DNA of 53,673 bases from contig JAFSYM010000133.1 of NCBI GenBank assembly GCA_017450005.1, forward strand, positions 1 to 53,673. The letters run 5' to 3'. Below the pieces are notes generated by a model. It had not been told where the DNA came from. It made no database searches and saw only the letters and a program-made list of their open reading frames with translations. This stretch comes from Clostridia bacterium (GTDB taxonomy: Bacteria > Bacillota > Clostridia > Oscillospirales > Acutalibacteraceae). The position numbers and the translations under genes are program-made. Below are positions 9,016-18,481 of the stretch, piece after piece. Positions within the stretch are counted from its first letter, which is position 1; each line of letters opens with the position of its first letter.

Positions 9016-9975
9016 TTATTTGTGCGCTTTGATGTATGCGTCGACGTCGTTATACAGCGCCTTGTCGACCAGCTTGACCGAGGCGAGAACCTGAAGCACG
9101 GTCGTGACGGCTTTAAGCAGCCAATGATCCGCGCCGAACCACTCGATCAGCAGGTCGATCACCGGATAGTTCTCACGCAGTCCGAGCAGCTTCTTGCCGG
9201 AGAGCGCATATTCACTGCGGCCGTTGACCGTCGTCTTGCCGGCCATAAACGTACCGTAGTCGATTTCCAGCTTGTAATCGGCATAGCGGTCGATCGTGAC
9301 GCCGTCGAAGCTGATGTCCGCGCTGCCCTTTCGCAGAGCGGTGACGGTATACAGCCCGATCGCTTCGTACACATCTTTGCCGGTGCTTTTGTTGACGCCG
9401 GTTTTGCGCAGCAGCGTCACAGCCTTGTTTGCGGCGCGCAGACCGTCGAAGGCGCTCGAGATGCGGATGCGTCCGGCGTACAGTTTGCTATCGGAAACGT
9501 TCGTCGCCAAAAAATCGGAGATGCCGAGGTCTGCAATCGAGAAGGCGGCGTCGCTGCCGGACAGATGTACGCCGGTGTATGCGCCCTTGTAGGCGGCGCA
9601 GAGAATGCCGTCGTCCGTATAGTATGCGCCTTCGGGAATCGTGAGATAGTACTGCCTGGTGGGGTCGAGCACAACGCCGAAATCACCGCCGGGCGTGTAG
9701 AGATCCAGCATGCGGATGTTGTCGCTGTGCGGCCGGCAGACGGCGACGGTTTTGTCGTCGAAGGTGCGGAACGTAATTTCTTTGTCGCTGTCATAGTTTT
9801 TCATCTGCCGCTGGAAGAAGATTTCGACCGTGCGGCAGGTGTGGGTTGCGCTGTCCGTGTCGTGCTTGAGCAGATCATAGACCAGCAGCGGCTGCGTCTG
9901 CACGGCAAAGGCCGTCGCCGACAGGACGGACAAAGCCGTTATTAAGATAAGAATCAGAGAGATTGCTTTTTTCAC
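9016..9975 (-). CDS. Secreted protein of unknown function
   Basis: The chosen GTG start at 9975 gives a 319-residue protein beginning MKKAISLILILITALSVLSA, a classic signal peptide that would be cut after ATAFA. AGGAG is eight bases upstream; an ATG at 9993 is in frame but has no ribosome site. The mature part is mixed alpha/beta with repeated short strands such as VLDPTRQYYLTIPEGAY and ASAFDGLRAANKAV-like segments, and a C-terminal helix rich in leucine. No catalytic motif or known domain was recognised. It is transcribed divergently from the rhamnosidase gene and has its own promoter and terminator, so it is a single-gene unit. Confidence 0.7.
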   Translation of the reverse strand: MKKAISLILILITALSVLSATAFAVQTQPLLVYDLLKHDTDSATHTCRTVEIFFQRQMKNYDSDKEITFRTFDDKTVAVCRPHSDNIRMLDLYTPGGDFGVVLDPTRQYYLTIPEGAYYTDDGILCAAYKGAYTGVHLSGSDAAFSIADLGISDFLATNVSDSKLYAGRIRISSAFDGLRAANKAVTLLRKTGVNKSTGKDVYEAIGLYTVTALRKGSADISFDGVTIDRYADYKLEIDYGTFMAGKTTVNGRSEYALSGKKLLGLRENYPVIDLLIEWFGADHWLLKAVTTVLQVLASVKLVDKALYNDVDAYIKAHK

Positions 9976-10004
9976 ATTGTTCACTCCTGTCATAATCTGC
10001 CTTC

Positions 10005-10033
10005 ACTATACCATTTTTTCTCGGCTGCGTCAA
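10005..10033 (-). promoter_or_regulatory. Promoter of the secreted unknown protein
   Basis: TTGACG (10033-10028) and TATAGT (10010-10005) are 17 bases apart on the minus strand. It is divergent from and only eight bases away from the rhamnosidase promoter, so the two -35 regions are nearly back to back. Confidence 0.7.
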
Positions 10034-10041
10034 CAGAATCA

Positions 10042-10070
10042 TTGACAGAAAAATGCAGGTTTGCTATAAT
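10042..10070 (+). promoter_or_regulatory. Promoter of the rhamnosidase gene
   Basis: Consensus TTGACA (10042-10047) and TATAAT (10065-10070) are spaced by 17 bases, 33 bases before the ATG at 10104. No operator-like palindrome was seen. Confidence 0.8.
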
Positions 10071-10103
10071 CAGTACTACACTATAGAAAAGCGAGGAATG
10101 TTT

Positions 10104-12320
10104 ATGGATACAATTTACAATGCAAGCTGGATTGCTTCGCCCGTCAATCGCGGAGAAGCCGTTTATGCGCTGGAAAAAGCGTTTCATCTGGACAAGCCCG
10201 TGCGGTCCGCCACGCTACAGGCGTCGGCAATCGGCGTATATGTGCTGCAGATCAACGGCGCGCGCGTCGGCGACCAGATCCTGTCGCCCGGCTGGACGGA
10301 CTACCGTGCCCGCGTGCAGTTCCAGACTTATGACGTGACGGACATGCTCTCTGCGGATAACTGCATCTGTGCCCGCGTTGCCAAGGGCTGGCGCATGCAC
10401 CCGCGCCACGGCTGGTTTGAGCGGCAGATGCACAAGACGGATACGGCGTTTATCGCCTCCCTGCATATCGTCTACGCGGACGGAACCGACGAAGTGATTG
10501 ACACGGACGACACATGGCTTTGCCGCCTGACCGGTACGCGCATGGCCAATATGTACAACGGCGAAACGTTCGACGCCGCGTTCTGCGACACGTTTGCCGT
10601 GCCCGCGATGCGCGTGCTCTGCGGTTACGGCGAGGGCGTGGACGAAGAGACGTTCCGCCGCGATCACGACGGGGAGATCGCCTATTCGACCGATCTGCTG
10701 ATTCCGCAGCAGAATGAACCGGTCCGTGAGCAGCTTCGTCTGCCGGTCAAGCAGATTTTCAAAACGCCGCAGGGCGATACGGTCATCGACTTCGGCCAGA
10801 ACCTGGTCGGCTATGTCGAATTCTCCGTTTGCGGCGAAGCGGGACACAAAGCGTCGATCCGCTGCTTTGAGGTGCTCGACAAGGACGGTAACGTCTATGT
10901 GGAGAATCTGCGCTCGGCCGATACGACGATCACATACTATTGCGACGGGACGCGCCGCACCTACAAGCCGGAGTTTACGTTCTACGGCTTCCAGTACCTG
11001 TGCCTGCACGACTGGCCGGAGGAGGTAAAGGCAGAAAACTTTACAGCAATCGTGATCTTCTCCGATATGAAACGCACGGGCTTTTTCGAGTGCTCCGATC
11101 CGGACGTCAATCGCCTGTTTGAAAATGTGGTCTGGGGTCAGCGCGGCAACTTTGTCGATGTGCCGACCGACTGCCCGCAGCGCGACGAGCGTCTGGGCTG
11201 GACGGGCGACGCGCAGGTCTTCGTCCGCACGGCGTCCTATATCTACGACGTGCGCAAATTCTTCAAAAAGTGGCTGCGCGATCTGAAGGTCGGTCAGTCG
11301 GCCAACGGCAAGGTCGAGCATGTGATCCCCGCCAAGGAATGGATGGACGGCGGCGCATGCGGCTGGGCGGACGCGGCTGTGATCTGTCCGTGGCAGATCT
11401 ACCAGACGTACGGCGACCGCGAAGTGCTCGTGGAGCAGTACGCCTCGATGCGCGGCTGGATCGACTATATGCGCGCGCACAGTACGGACGGCCTGTGGCT
11501 GGGCGGCGATCACTTTGCAGACTGGCTCAATCTTGACGGCGACGATCACGCCACGTCAAAGCCGTATCTGCAAAACGCCTACTTCCTGTACTCCAACTCC
11601 CTGTTTATCCGCACAGGCAAACTGCTGGGGCTGGATATGACAGAATATGAACGCTGCTTTGACGAAACGCTCCGCGCTTTCCGCGCACGTTTTATGGAGA
11701 ACGGCCGCATCACGGAAAACACACAGACCGCCTGTGCCGAAGCGCTTGTTTTCGGCTTCCTGAACGAGGAGGAAACCAAGAGCGTCGCCGCACAGCTTGC
11801 GCAGCTTGTACGCGAGACCGGCCATCTGACAACCGGCTTCCTCGGCACGCCGTATCTGCTGCATGCGCTCTCGGACAACGGATATGTGTCGCTGGCATAT
11901 GATTTGCTGCTTCGCCACGAGTTCCCGGGCTGGCTGTACTCGGTCGATAACGGCGCGACGACGATCTGGGAGCATTGGGATTCGCGCAATCCGGATGGCA
12001 CGATGTGGAGCGCGGGTATGAATTCCTTCAACCACTATGCCTACGGCTCCGTAGCGCAGTGGATGTTCGAGTGCATGGCGGGTATCAATCACGACGAAGC
12101 GCATGCGGGGTTCAGCCGCATCACGTTCCGCCCGCAGACGGATGCCCGCATCACGTTCGTCAAGGCGTCGATCGACACCGCGCACGGCAAGGTTGCCGCT
12201 GCATGGGAGAAGACGGAGGAAGGTTACAACTATACCTTTACTGTGCCCGAGGGCTGCACCGCAACGGTGATCCTGCCCGGAAAAACTGCCGAGATCGGCG
12301 CGGGCACGTATACATTCTGA
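10104..12320 (+). CDS. Alpha-L-rhamnosidase (GH78)
   Basis: This 738-residue enzyme hydrolyses terminal alpha-L-rhamnose. An N-terminal accessory beta domain (YVLQINGARVGDQILSPGWTDY) is followed by a bacterial rhamnosidase beta domain (DFGQNLVGYVEF). The (alpha/alpha)6 barrel carries the family signature DCPQRDERLGWTGDAQVF at about residues 354-371, and a C-terminal beta domain ends the protein. The start MDTIYN at 10104 has GAGGA six bases upstream. No signal peptide is present, so it acts in the cytoplasm on imported oligosaccharides or glycosides. Length is somewhat short but complete for the family. The next gene starts five bases downstream. Confidence 0.93.
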   Translation: MDTIYNASWIASPVNRGEAVYALEKAFHLDKPVRSATLQASAIGVYVLQINGARVGDQILSPGWTDYRARVQFQTYDVTDMLSADNCICARVAKGWRMHPRHGWFERQMHKTDTAFIASLHIVYADGTDEVIDTDDTWLCRLTGTRMANMYNGETFDAAFCDTFAVPAMRVLCGYGEGVDEETFRRDHDGEIAYSTDLLIPQQNEPVREQLRLPVKQIFKTPQGDTVIDFGQNLVGYVEFSVCGEAGHKASIRCFEVLDKDGNVYVENLRSADTTITYYCDGTRRTYKPEFTFYGFQYLCLHDWPEEVKAENFTAIVIFSDMKRTGFFECSDPDVNRLFENVVWGQRGNFVDVPTDCPQRDERLGWTGDAQVFVRTASYIYDVRKFFKKWLRDLKVGQSANGKVEHVIPAKEWMDGGACGWADAAVICPWQIYQTYGDREVLVEQYASMRGWIDYMRAHSTDGLWLGGDHFADWLNLDGDDHATSKPYLQNAYFLYSNSLFIRTGKLLGLDMTEYERCFDETLRAFRARFMENGRITENTQTACAEALVFGFLNEEETKSVAAQLAQLVRETGHLTTGFLGTPYLLHALSDNGYVSLAYDLLLRHEFPGWLYSVDNGATTIWEHWDSRNPDGTMWSAGMNSFNHYAYGSVAQWMFECMAGINHDEAHAGFSRITFRPQTDARITFVKASIDTAHGKVAAAWEKTEEGYNYTFTVPEGCTATVILPGKTAEIGAGTYTF

Positions 12321-12324
12321 TTCT

Positions 12325-13053
12325 ATGGACACTCATACGATAGATCCCCTGCTGGCTCGCACGCAGATGCTGCTGGGAGACGGGGCGATGGAAAAACTGC
12401 GCCGCAGCCGCGTAATCCTGTTCGGACTCGGCGGCGTCGGTTCCTATACGGCGGAGGCGCTCTGCCGCGCCGGCGTCGGCGCGCTCACGCTGGTGGACAG
12501 CGATACCGTGAGCGAATCGAACCGCAACCGCCAGCTCTATGCGCTCTCCTCCACGACCGGCCTTGCCAAGACGGAGGTTGCGCGCGCGCGGCTTCTGGAT
12601 ATCCGGCCGGACTGCCGCGTGCAGACGATACAGGGTTTTTATCTGCCCAAAAACGCCGACGACTTTTTTGACGGCGACTATGACTATATCGCCGACGCGG
12701 TCGACACGGTCAGCGCAAAGCTCGATCTGTGTGAACGCGCCGTGCGCACGGGCGTGCCGATTATTTCGTGCATGGGCACGGGCAACAAGCTGCATCCTGA
12801 GCGCCTGCGCATTTCCGACCTGAGCAAAACGAGCGTCTGTCCGCTTTGCCGTGTGATGCGCCGGGAGCTGCGTGTGCGCGGCATCCGGCATCTGACCGTT
12901 GTCTGGTCGGACGAAGCGCCGCTCACGCCGCTTTTCGCGGGCGAGGACAGCGCGCGGCGGGGACTGCCCGGCAGCACGCCGTTTGTGCCTGCGGTGGCCG
13001 GTATGCTGATGGCGAGTAAAATCATTCTGGATTTGGTGGGAGAGACACGATGA
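12325..13053 (+). CDS. tcdA: tRNA threonylcarbamoyladenosine dehydratase (TcdA/CsdL)
   Basis: This 242-residue E1-like enzyme has the nucleotide-binding GLGGVGSYTAEALCRAGVG loop at about residues 34-52, LVDSDTVSESNRNRQ and DAVDTVSAKL, all marks of the ThiF/MoeB/TcdA fold. Length and the absence of a rhodanese domain fit TcdA, which uses ATP to cyclise t6A to ct6A in tRNA. The ATG is only five bases after the rhamnosidase stop and lacks a clear ribosome site, so translation may depend on coupling. It overlaps the next gene by four bases. The metabolic link to the rhamnosidase is probably only positional. Confidence 0.87.
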   Translation: MDTHTIDPLLARTQMLLGDGAMEKLRRSRVILFGLGGVGSYTAEALCRAGVGALTLVDSDTVSESNRNRQLYALSSTTGLAKTEVARARLLDIRPDCRVQTIQGFYLPKNADDFFDGDYDYIADAVDTVSAKLDLCERAVRTGVPIISCMGTGNKLHPERLRISDLSKTSVCPLCRVMRRELRVRGIRHLTVVWSDEAPLTPLFAGEDSARRGLPGSTPFVPAVAGMLMASKIILDLVGETR

Positions 13054-14654
13054 GGACGAAATTACTGCGCCGATTTGCGGCGTTGTTTCTGGCGCTGACG
13101 CTGGTCGTCTCTCTCGCGGGATGCGGCGGCGCGGGTCAGCAGAGCGAAACGACGACCGAGCCGGCGAGCGACCCGGAAGCGGCGCAGATCCGCTACAACG
13201 ATCTGCGGCTTCCGTACTCCCGGGCGGACAGCCTCGATCCGTTCCTCGCAAAGAGCTCGCTCAACCGGCAGCTTACGCCGCTTCTGTATGACAGCCTGTT
13301 TACGACGGACGAGAACTTCGAGCCGAAGCCGCTGATTGCCCGCGAATACACCACGGACGGTCTGGCGATTCGTGTGGCGATCAATGCGGACGTGCGGTTT
13401 ACGGACGGTTCGCCGCTGACGACTTCCGATATTCTGTATTCCTTCCGGCTCGCGAAGGAATCCGACGTTTTCAAGGCGCGGCTGAAAAACTTTGAGGATG
13501 CGACTGTCTCCGGCGCGGATATGCTGCTGTTTACGCTCCAGTCGCCCGATCCGTTTGCTGTGGCGTGCCTTGACTTTCCGATCATCAAAACCGGAACTTC
13601 CGCGCAGGACCGCAAGCAGGCCGCACGTGAGGCGACGACGGAGTCGGACACCGCGCCGGCCAAGACCACCGATCAGGTGATTCCGGTGGGAAGCGGACGG
13701 TATGTTCTGCAATACACGGAGGGAGAAAACGATCCGATCCTGACCGTTTTCAACGACCGGTTCATGGGCTTCTTTCCGGCGATGACGACAATTCATCTGG
13801 TGAATATGACCGATGCGACCGCGCTGTTTTACAGCCTTGAGATCGGCAATATCAGCTTCGCCTTCGACGACCTGTCCGTCGGCCGCTATACGCGCGTCAA
13901 CGCAGCCATTTCCGAGTACCCGATGAACAACCTTGTGTACGTCGGCGTCAATCAGGACGACTCGGCGCTTGCGCTGCCCGTTGTGCGCAGGGCGCTGTCC
14001 GCGGCGATCGACCGCGAGGACGTGCTGAATATCGCCTTTCAGGGACATGCGACGGTAACGCATACGCCGTTCAATCCGGTCTGGACGCAGGCGGCCGCGT
14101 GGGAGACCGCGCACGGCGCCGGGCAGACCGACGCGCTCGCCATGCTCGAGCAGGAGGGCTTCGACAAGATCAACACATACGGCGTGCGCAACAACGGCCG
14201 TGTAAGTCTGCAATTCAATATGCTGGTCAACGCGAACAATGATTTTAAACGTATGGCAGCCCAGCAGATTGCCAAAAAACTCGGCACGCTCGGCATCAAA
14301 ATCAATATCACCGCTTTGCCGGAAGAGGAGTTTCTCGAAGCGGTGGAGCTCGGCAAATTCGATTTGTACATCGGCGAGGTCAGCCTTTCGCCGAATATGG
14401 ATCTGAATGCTTTCTTCGGCGGCAGCGGCGCAGCGGCACACGGCATCTGGAACAAAACGGCGTCCGACGCGTACCGCAGTTTCTTGGACGGCGAGATCAA
14501 TTTTGACGCGTTCATGGAGGCGTTTGCGCAGGACGCGCCGTTTTTCCCGCTCTGCTACCGAAAGGGTATCGTAGCCTGCGTCAAAGAATTGCGCGGCACG
14601 CAGACGGCGACCACATATGATCTGTTTGCCGATATTGAGGATTGGCATTTTTAA
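13050..14654 (+). CDS. Family 5 (oligopeptide-type) solute-binding lipoprotein without its transporter
   Basis: This 534-residue protein starts with a lipoprotein signal ending in LVVSLAGC (lipid-modified cysteine at residue 25). It then follows the SBP_bac_5 pattern: LDPFLAKSSLNRQLTPLLYDSLF, FTDGSPLTTSDILYSFRLA, VVRRALSAAIDRED and the C-terminal lobe. These bind peptides, sugars or nickel for ABC importers. No permease or ATPase gene lies nearby, so it must serve a transporter encoded elsewhere or act as a sensor. The ATG overlaps the tcdA stop (ATGA) and GGGAG is seven bases upstream. Confidence 0.85.
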   Translation: MRTKLLRRFAALFLALTLVVSLAGCGGAGQQSETTTEPASDPEAAQIRYNDLRLPYSRADSLDPFLAKSSLNRQLTPLLYDSLFTTDENFEPKPLIAREYTTDGLAIRVAINADVRFTDGSPLTTSDILYSFRLAKESDVFKARLKNFEDATVSGADMLLFTLQSPDPFAVACLDFPIIKTGTSAQDRKQAAREATTESDTAPAKTTDQVIPVGSGRYVLQYTEGENDPILTVFNDRFMGFFPAMTTIHLVNMTDATALFYSLEIGNISFAFDDLSVGRYTRVNAAISEYPMNNLVYVGVNQDDSALALPVVRRALSAAIDREDVLNIAFQGHATVTHTPFNPVWTQAAAWETAHGAGQTDALAMLEQEGFDKINTYGVRNNGRVSLQFNMLVNANNDFKRMAAQQIAKKLGTLGIKINITALPEEEFLEAVELGKFDLYIGEVSLSPNMDLNAFFGGSGAAAHGIWNKTASDAYRSFLDGEINFDAFMEAFAQDAPFFPLCYRKGIVACVKELRGTQTATTYDLFADIEDWHF

Positions 14655-14663
14655 GGTGGATTT

Positions 14664-16700
14664 ATGGATCTGAATACAGACATCCAATATCTGAAGGGCG
14701 TCGGCGAAAAGCGCGCGCGGCTTCTGCATAAGCTGGGCGTGCAGACGGTCGGCGACCTTCTGCATTTTTATCCCCGCGCCTACGAGGACTGGTCGCGCGT
14801 CGTATCTATTGCCGACGCGCCGATCGGCGAGGTCTGCTGTGTGCGCGCGATTGTCGACCGCAAACCGGTTGGCGCGCGCATCCGCCAGGGTCTGACCGTG
14901 TTCAAGACGGACGTGACGGACGGGGGCAGCATCATGCAGATCACCATTTTCAATAACAAGTATCTGGCCGAAAAGCTGGAGGCGGGCGGGGAATACCTGT
15001 TCTTCGGACGCGTGAGCGGAAATCTGTGGAAAAAAGAAATGAATACGCCCTTGTGCGAAAAAGCCGAGGGCAATACCCGCATCCGCCCGATCTACCGCCA
15101 GACCGAGGGGATGACCTCGCGTTCGATCGAGCGGCTGGTGTCTACGGCGCTGGAGCGATTTGTGCCTGCCTGTCCGGAAACGCTGCCGCAGTGGATTCGC
15201 GATAAATACTGTCTGTGCAGCATAGAAAACAGTCTGCGTGACGTGCATTTTCCGCCCGATATGGACTATGCCGATCATGCGCGCCGGCGGCTGATGTTCG
15301 AGGAGCTGCTGACGCTGACGCTCGGTATGCGCCTGATGCGCACCCGTTCGCGCGCACACAGCGGCTACATTTGCGACAGGGATGAAACGGCGGACTTTAT
15401 CCGTCTGCTGCCGTTCCGGCTCACCGGCGCGCAGAGCCGCGCGGTGCAGGCGATTGTTGCCGACATGGCGCATCCGTCTCCGATGAACCGCCTGCTGCAG
15501 GGCGACGTCGGCTCCGGCAAAACGGCTGTTGCCGCCGCAGCGGTATACAACGCGGTGCGGAACGGCATGCAGTGCGCGCTCATGGCGCCCACAGAGATTC
15601 TCACCATGCAGCACTACGACACGATGTGCGCGTTTTTTGCCCAGTGCGGCGTGCGCGTCGCTCTGCTGACCGGCTCAACGCGTGCGGCCGCTAAGAGAAA
15701 AATCTACGCCGACCTGCAGGCGGGTGAGATTGACCTGCTTGTCGGCACGCATGCCTTGCTCACGCCCGACGTCACGTTCCGCCGGCTCGGCTTCGTCATC
15801 ACGGACGAGCAGCACCGTTTCGGCGTGGAGCAGCGTGCTGCGCTGGGCGAGAAGGGGAAAGGCCCGCACATTCTCGTCATGTCCGCAACGCCGATTCCGC
15901 GCACGCTTGCGCTGATGATCTACGGCGATCTGGACGTTTCCGTTCTGGACGAACTTCCCCCCGGACGAAAGCCGGTAAAGACGTATGCCGTGACGGGCGA
16001 CAAACGCGAGCGCGCCTTGGGGTATGTGCGCGCGCATCTGGATAAAGGCTTGCAGGGCTATATCGTCTGCCCGCTGGTTGAGGAGGGCGACACGCCGATG
16101 GCGGCCGCCGAGGAATATGCAGAAATGCTGCGGCAGGGCGCGTTCCGTGACTACCGGGTTGGACTGCTGCACGGGCGCATGCGTCCGCGCGAAAAAGAAG
16201 AAGTCATGCGCGCGTTTGCCGCGGGCGAGGTGCAGCTTCTCGTGTCCACCACGGTCATCGAGGTGGGCGTGGACGTGCCGAACGCGGTCATTATGGTGAT
16301 CGAGAACGCCGAGCGGTTCGGCCTGTCGCAGTTGCATCAGCTGCGCGGGCGGATCGGCCGCGGACAAGTGGCCTCGACGTGTATCCTGATTTCCGACGCG
16401 CAGAACGACGAGGCGCAGAAACGTCTGCACATCATGACGCAGACAAACGACGGATTCAAGATAGCGGACGCAGATCTGCAGATGCGCGGCCCCGGCGATT
16501 TCTTCGGCGCGCGGCAGCACGGTCTGCCGGAGATGAAGATTGCGGACATGCTCGAGCAGACGCAGCTTGTGCACGAGGCGGGCGCGTGCGCCGAGCGGCT
16601 TCTCAGCGTCGATCCGGAATTGTCCGCAGCCGAAAACCGTGCGCTGCGCAGCGCGGTGGAAAAGCTGTTCCAGGGCGTAGGCAGCGCGGGCATGAACTAA
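14664..16700 (+). CDS. recG: ATP-dependent DNA helicase RecG
   Basis: This 678-residue protein is a complete RecG. It has the N-terminal wedge/OB domain (GVGEKRARLLHKLGVQTVGDLLHFYPRAYED), the Walker A GDVGSGKTAVA, the DEQHRFG box, SATPIPRTLAL, LHGRMRPREKEEVM and the C-terminal QLRGRIGRG motif. RecG remodels stalled replication forks and Holliday junctions. AGGTGG lies close before the ATG. It follows the binding-lipoprotein gene by nine bases and is probably on the same transcript. Confidence 0.97.
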   Translation: MDLNTDIQYLKGVGEKRARLLHKLGVQTVGDLLHFYPRAYEDWSRVVSIADAPIGEVCCVRAIVDRKPVGARIRQGLTVFKTDVTDGGSIMQITIFNNKYLAEKLEAGGEYLFFGRVSGNLWKKEMNTPLCEKAEGNTRIRPIYRQTEGMTSRSIERLVSTALERFVPACPETLPQWIRDKYCLCSIENSLRDVHFPPDMDYADHARRRLMFEELLTLTLGMRLMRTRSRAHSGYICDRDETADFIRLLPFRLTGAQSRAVQAIVADMAHPSPMNRLLQGDVGSGKTAVAAAAVYNAVRNGMQCALMAPTEILTMQHYDTMCAFFAQCGVRVALLTGSTRAAAKRKIYADLQAGEIDLLVGTHALLTPDVTFRRLGFVITDEQHRFGVEQRAALGEKGKGPHILVMSATPIPRTLALMIYGDLDVSVLDELPPGRKPVKTYAVTGDKRERALGYVRAHLDKGLQGYIVCPLVEEGDTPMAAAEEYAEMLRQGAFRDYRVGLLHGRMRPREKEEVMRAFAAGEVQLLVSTTVIEVGVDVPNAVIMVIENAERFGLSQLHQLRGRIGRGQVASTCILISDAQNDEAQKRLHIMTQTNDGFKIADADLQMRGPGDFFGARQHGLPEMKIADMLEQTQLVHEAGACAERLLSVDPELSAAENRALRSAVEKLFQGVGSAGMN

Positions 16701-16703
16701 CTC

Positions 16704-16732
16704 TTGCAAAACGAGAGCTTTTTTGGTATAAT
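16704..16732 (+). promoter_or_regulatory. Promoter of the M23 peptidase gene
   Basis: TTGCAA (16704-16709) and TATAAT (16727-16732) are 17 bases apart. The spacer contains a small CTCT/AGAG stem followed by six T, which may also act as a weak terminator for the recG transcript. Confidence 0.7.
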
Positions 16733-16791
16733 AACCTTTACAGGTTTTTGAGAAACGGCAATTTGAGCTACACAGAAGGGAGGTGCGGCAT

Positions 16792-18465
16792 TTGTTCCGG
16801 CTGATCACATATTTCGGTCTGCGTGTCCGGCGGCTGATTCGTCACTTTTCGCGGCGTATCGGGCGCAGTCTGCGCAAGCCCGTGTTTGCGGTCGGCGCAT
16901 GGATCTACATTATCTTTGCCGCACTGGACTTTTTCTTTGCGCGTTCGGCGCGCAACTTCCGCGCGGAATGGCGATTCCTGCGCACGGAAATGCACAACGT
17001 TTCCGCCAATCTCCACCGCGCATGGAAAAAGAGCACCGCGACGTGGCTTTCCGTGATCGGACATTATATCGCGCACGCGATCCGCAAGCACCGACGGCTC
17101 TTCAAAACCGCGTTCAACACGGCGCTGCCGATTCTGATGGCGGTCGTGCTCGTGATGGAGATCCACCAGTGGCAGAGCTTCACATATGCGCTGCGCGTGG
17201 TGTATAACGGCGAGACGATCGGCTATATTTCCAACGAATCCGTTTACCTGCAGGCGCGCAGCCGCGCGGCAGAGAAGCTGTCGGTCGGCATGGACGAGGA
17301 CGCCAGAGCCGACGTGCTCGATACGCCGCAGTATGAGCTTTCGCTGGTCTCGATCAATAAGATGGTGGACACGGATATTCTCAGCGATAACCTCATCCGT
17401 GCTTCGGACGCCAATATTACCAACGCCTGCGGCGTGTTCATTGACGGCGAGTTTTTGTGCGCGGTTAAAAACGAGAACGATGCGCGCAGCGTATTTAACA
17501 CAATCCTTGAGCAGCAGCACGCCGGCAAGAACGCGACGGCCGGATTCGTCGAATCCATCGACTACGTGCAGGGACTGTATCCGGACAATGAAAACGCCAT
17601 GTGGGATGCGGACCGTCTCACGCAGAAGCTGACGGGCGACAAGAAGCCCGCACAATACTACACAGCGCAGCCGGGCGATTCATTCTCCAGAATTGCATCG
17701 GATCACCACCTGACCGTGAGCGAACTGAAGGCACTCAATCCGCAGCTCGGCGAGACGATCCTGGTCGGAACCGAGCTGATGGTTTCCAAAGCGCAGCGGT
17801 ACGTCACGCCGAAGATCACGCGAACCGAAGTGCGTACGGAAGAAATTGATTTCAAGACTGAAACGAGCTACAATTCCAAGCTGTTCTCCGGCGACCGGCG
17901 CATTATCCGCCAGGGGCAAAAGGGCATCGACAAGGTCACCGTTACCATCACGACCGTAAACGGCGTCACGGTGGATATGGAGGAGATCGACCGCACGACC
18001 GTGAGCGATCCGGTCACGGAAAAGGTCGAGGTCGGCACGGCAAAGAGCGGCTCAGCCGGATATTACGGCGGCAGTTATTCGTCGCGCGGCTTCATGTGGC
18101 CTGCGCCGACCGCGCGGATGATCAGCCAGTATTTCGGTCATAACGGGCACAAGGGTCTGGATATCACGACCAGCGGGGCGCTCGGCAGGCCGATCGTGGC
18201 GGCGGCGTCCGGCGTGGTGGAGATCGCGGGTTCGACCGGTAACAGCTACGGCCAGCAGGTGCTGATCGACCACGGCAACGGCGTCAAGACGCGCTATGCG
18301 CACTGCGTCACCGGCTCTATCCGCGTGCGTGCCGGGCAGCGTGTGACGGCCGGACAGCAAATCGCCTCCATCGGCTCAACCGGCAACTCGACCGGACCGC
18401 ATCTGCACTTTGAGGTGATCGTCAACGGCGGCGTGACCAATCCGCTCAACTACGTTTCCAGATAA
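16792..18465 (+). CDS. Membrane-anchored LysM-G5-M23 cell-wall hydrolase
   Basis: This 557-residue protein has a basic N-terminal segment, a hydrophobic stretch at about 30-55, and a membrane span near 105-125 (FNTALPILMAVVLVME). A LysM domain follows (YYTAQPGDSFSRIASDHHLTVSELKALNP), then a G5-like domain, then an M23 zinc endopeptidase with the HKGLD and HLHFE metal motifs and the intervening YGQQVLIDHGNGVKTRYAH. It should bind and cut peptidoglycan cross-links outside the membrane. The TTG at 16792 is preferred because GGGAGG is seven bases upstream. A GTG at 16783 overlaps that site. The long N-terminal region before the span is unusual. Confidence 0.88.
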   Translation: MFRLITYFGLRVRRLIRHFSRRIGRSLRKPVFAVGAWIYIIFAALDFFFARSARNFRAEWRFLRTEMHNVSANLHRAWKKSTATWLSVIGHYIAHAIRKHRRLFKTAFNTALPILMAVVLVMEIHQWQSFTYALRVVYNGETIGYISNESVYLQARSRAAEKLSVGMDEDARADVLDTPQYELSLVSINKMVDTDILSDNLIRASDANITNACGVFIDGEFLCAVKNENDARSVFNTILEQQHAGKNATAGFVESIDYVQGLYPDNENAMWDADRLTQKLTGDKKPAQYYTAQPGDSFSRIASDHHLTVSELKALNPQLGETILVGTELMVSKAQRYVTPKITRTEVRTEEIDFKTETSYNSKLFSGDRRIIRQGQKGIDKVTVTITTVNGVTVDMEEIDRTTVSDPVTEKVEVGTAKSGSAGYYGGSYSSRGFMWPAPTARMISQYFGHNGHKGLDITTSGALGRPIVAAASGVVEIAGSTGNSYGQQVLIDHGNGVKTRYAHCVTGSIRVRAGQRVTAGQQIASIGSTGNSTGPHLHFEVIVNGGVTNPLNYVSR

Positions 18466-18481
18466 CAGACAAGCGATACAA

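Noticed and set aside
10215-11549. A 444-codon minus-strand frame within the rhamnosidase gene
   Set aside because: It is the complement of the GH78 catalytic region; no independent evidence.
13062-15614. An 850-codon open frame on the minus strand across the binding-lipoprotein and recG genes
   Set aside because: It is an antisense shadow caused by GC-rich codon use; the plus strand encodes clear RecG and SBP motifs, and the minus frame has no recognisable domain and no ribosome site.
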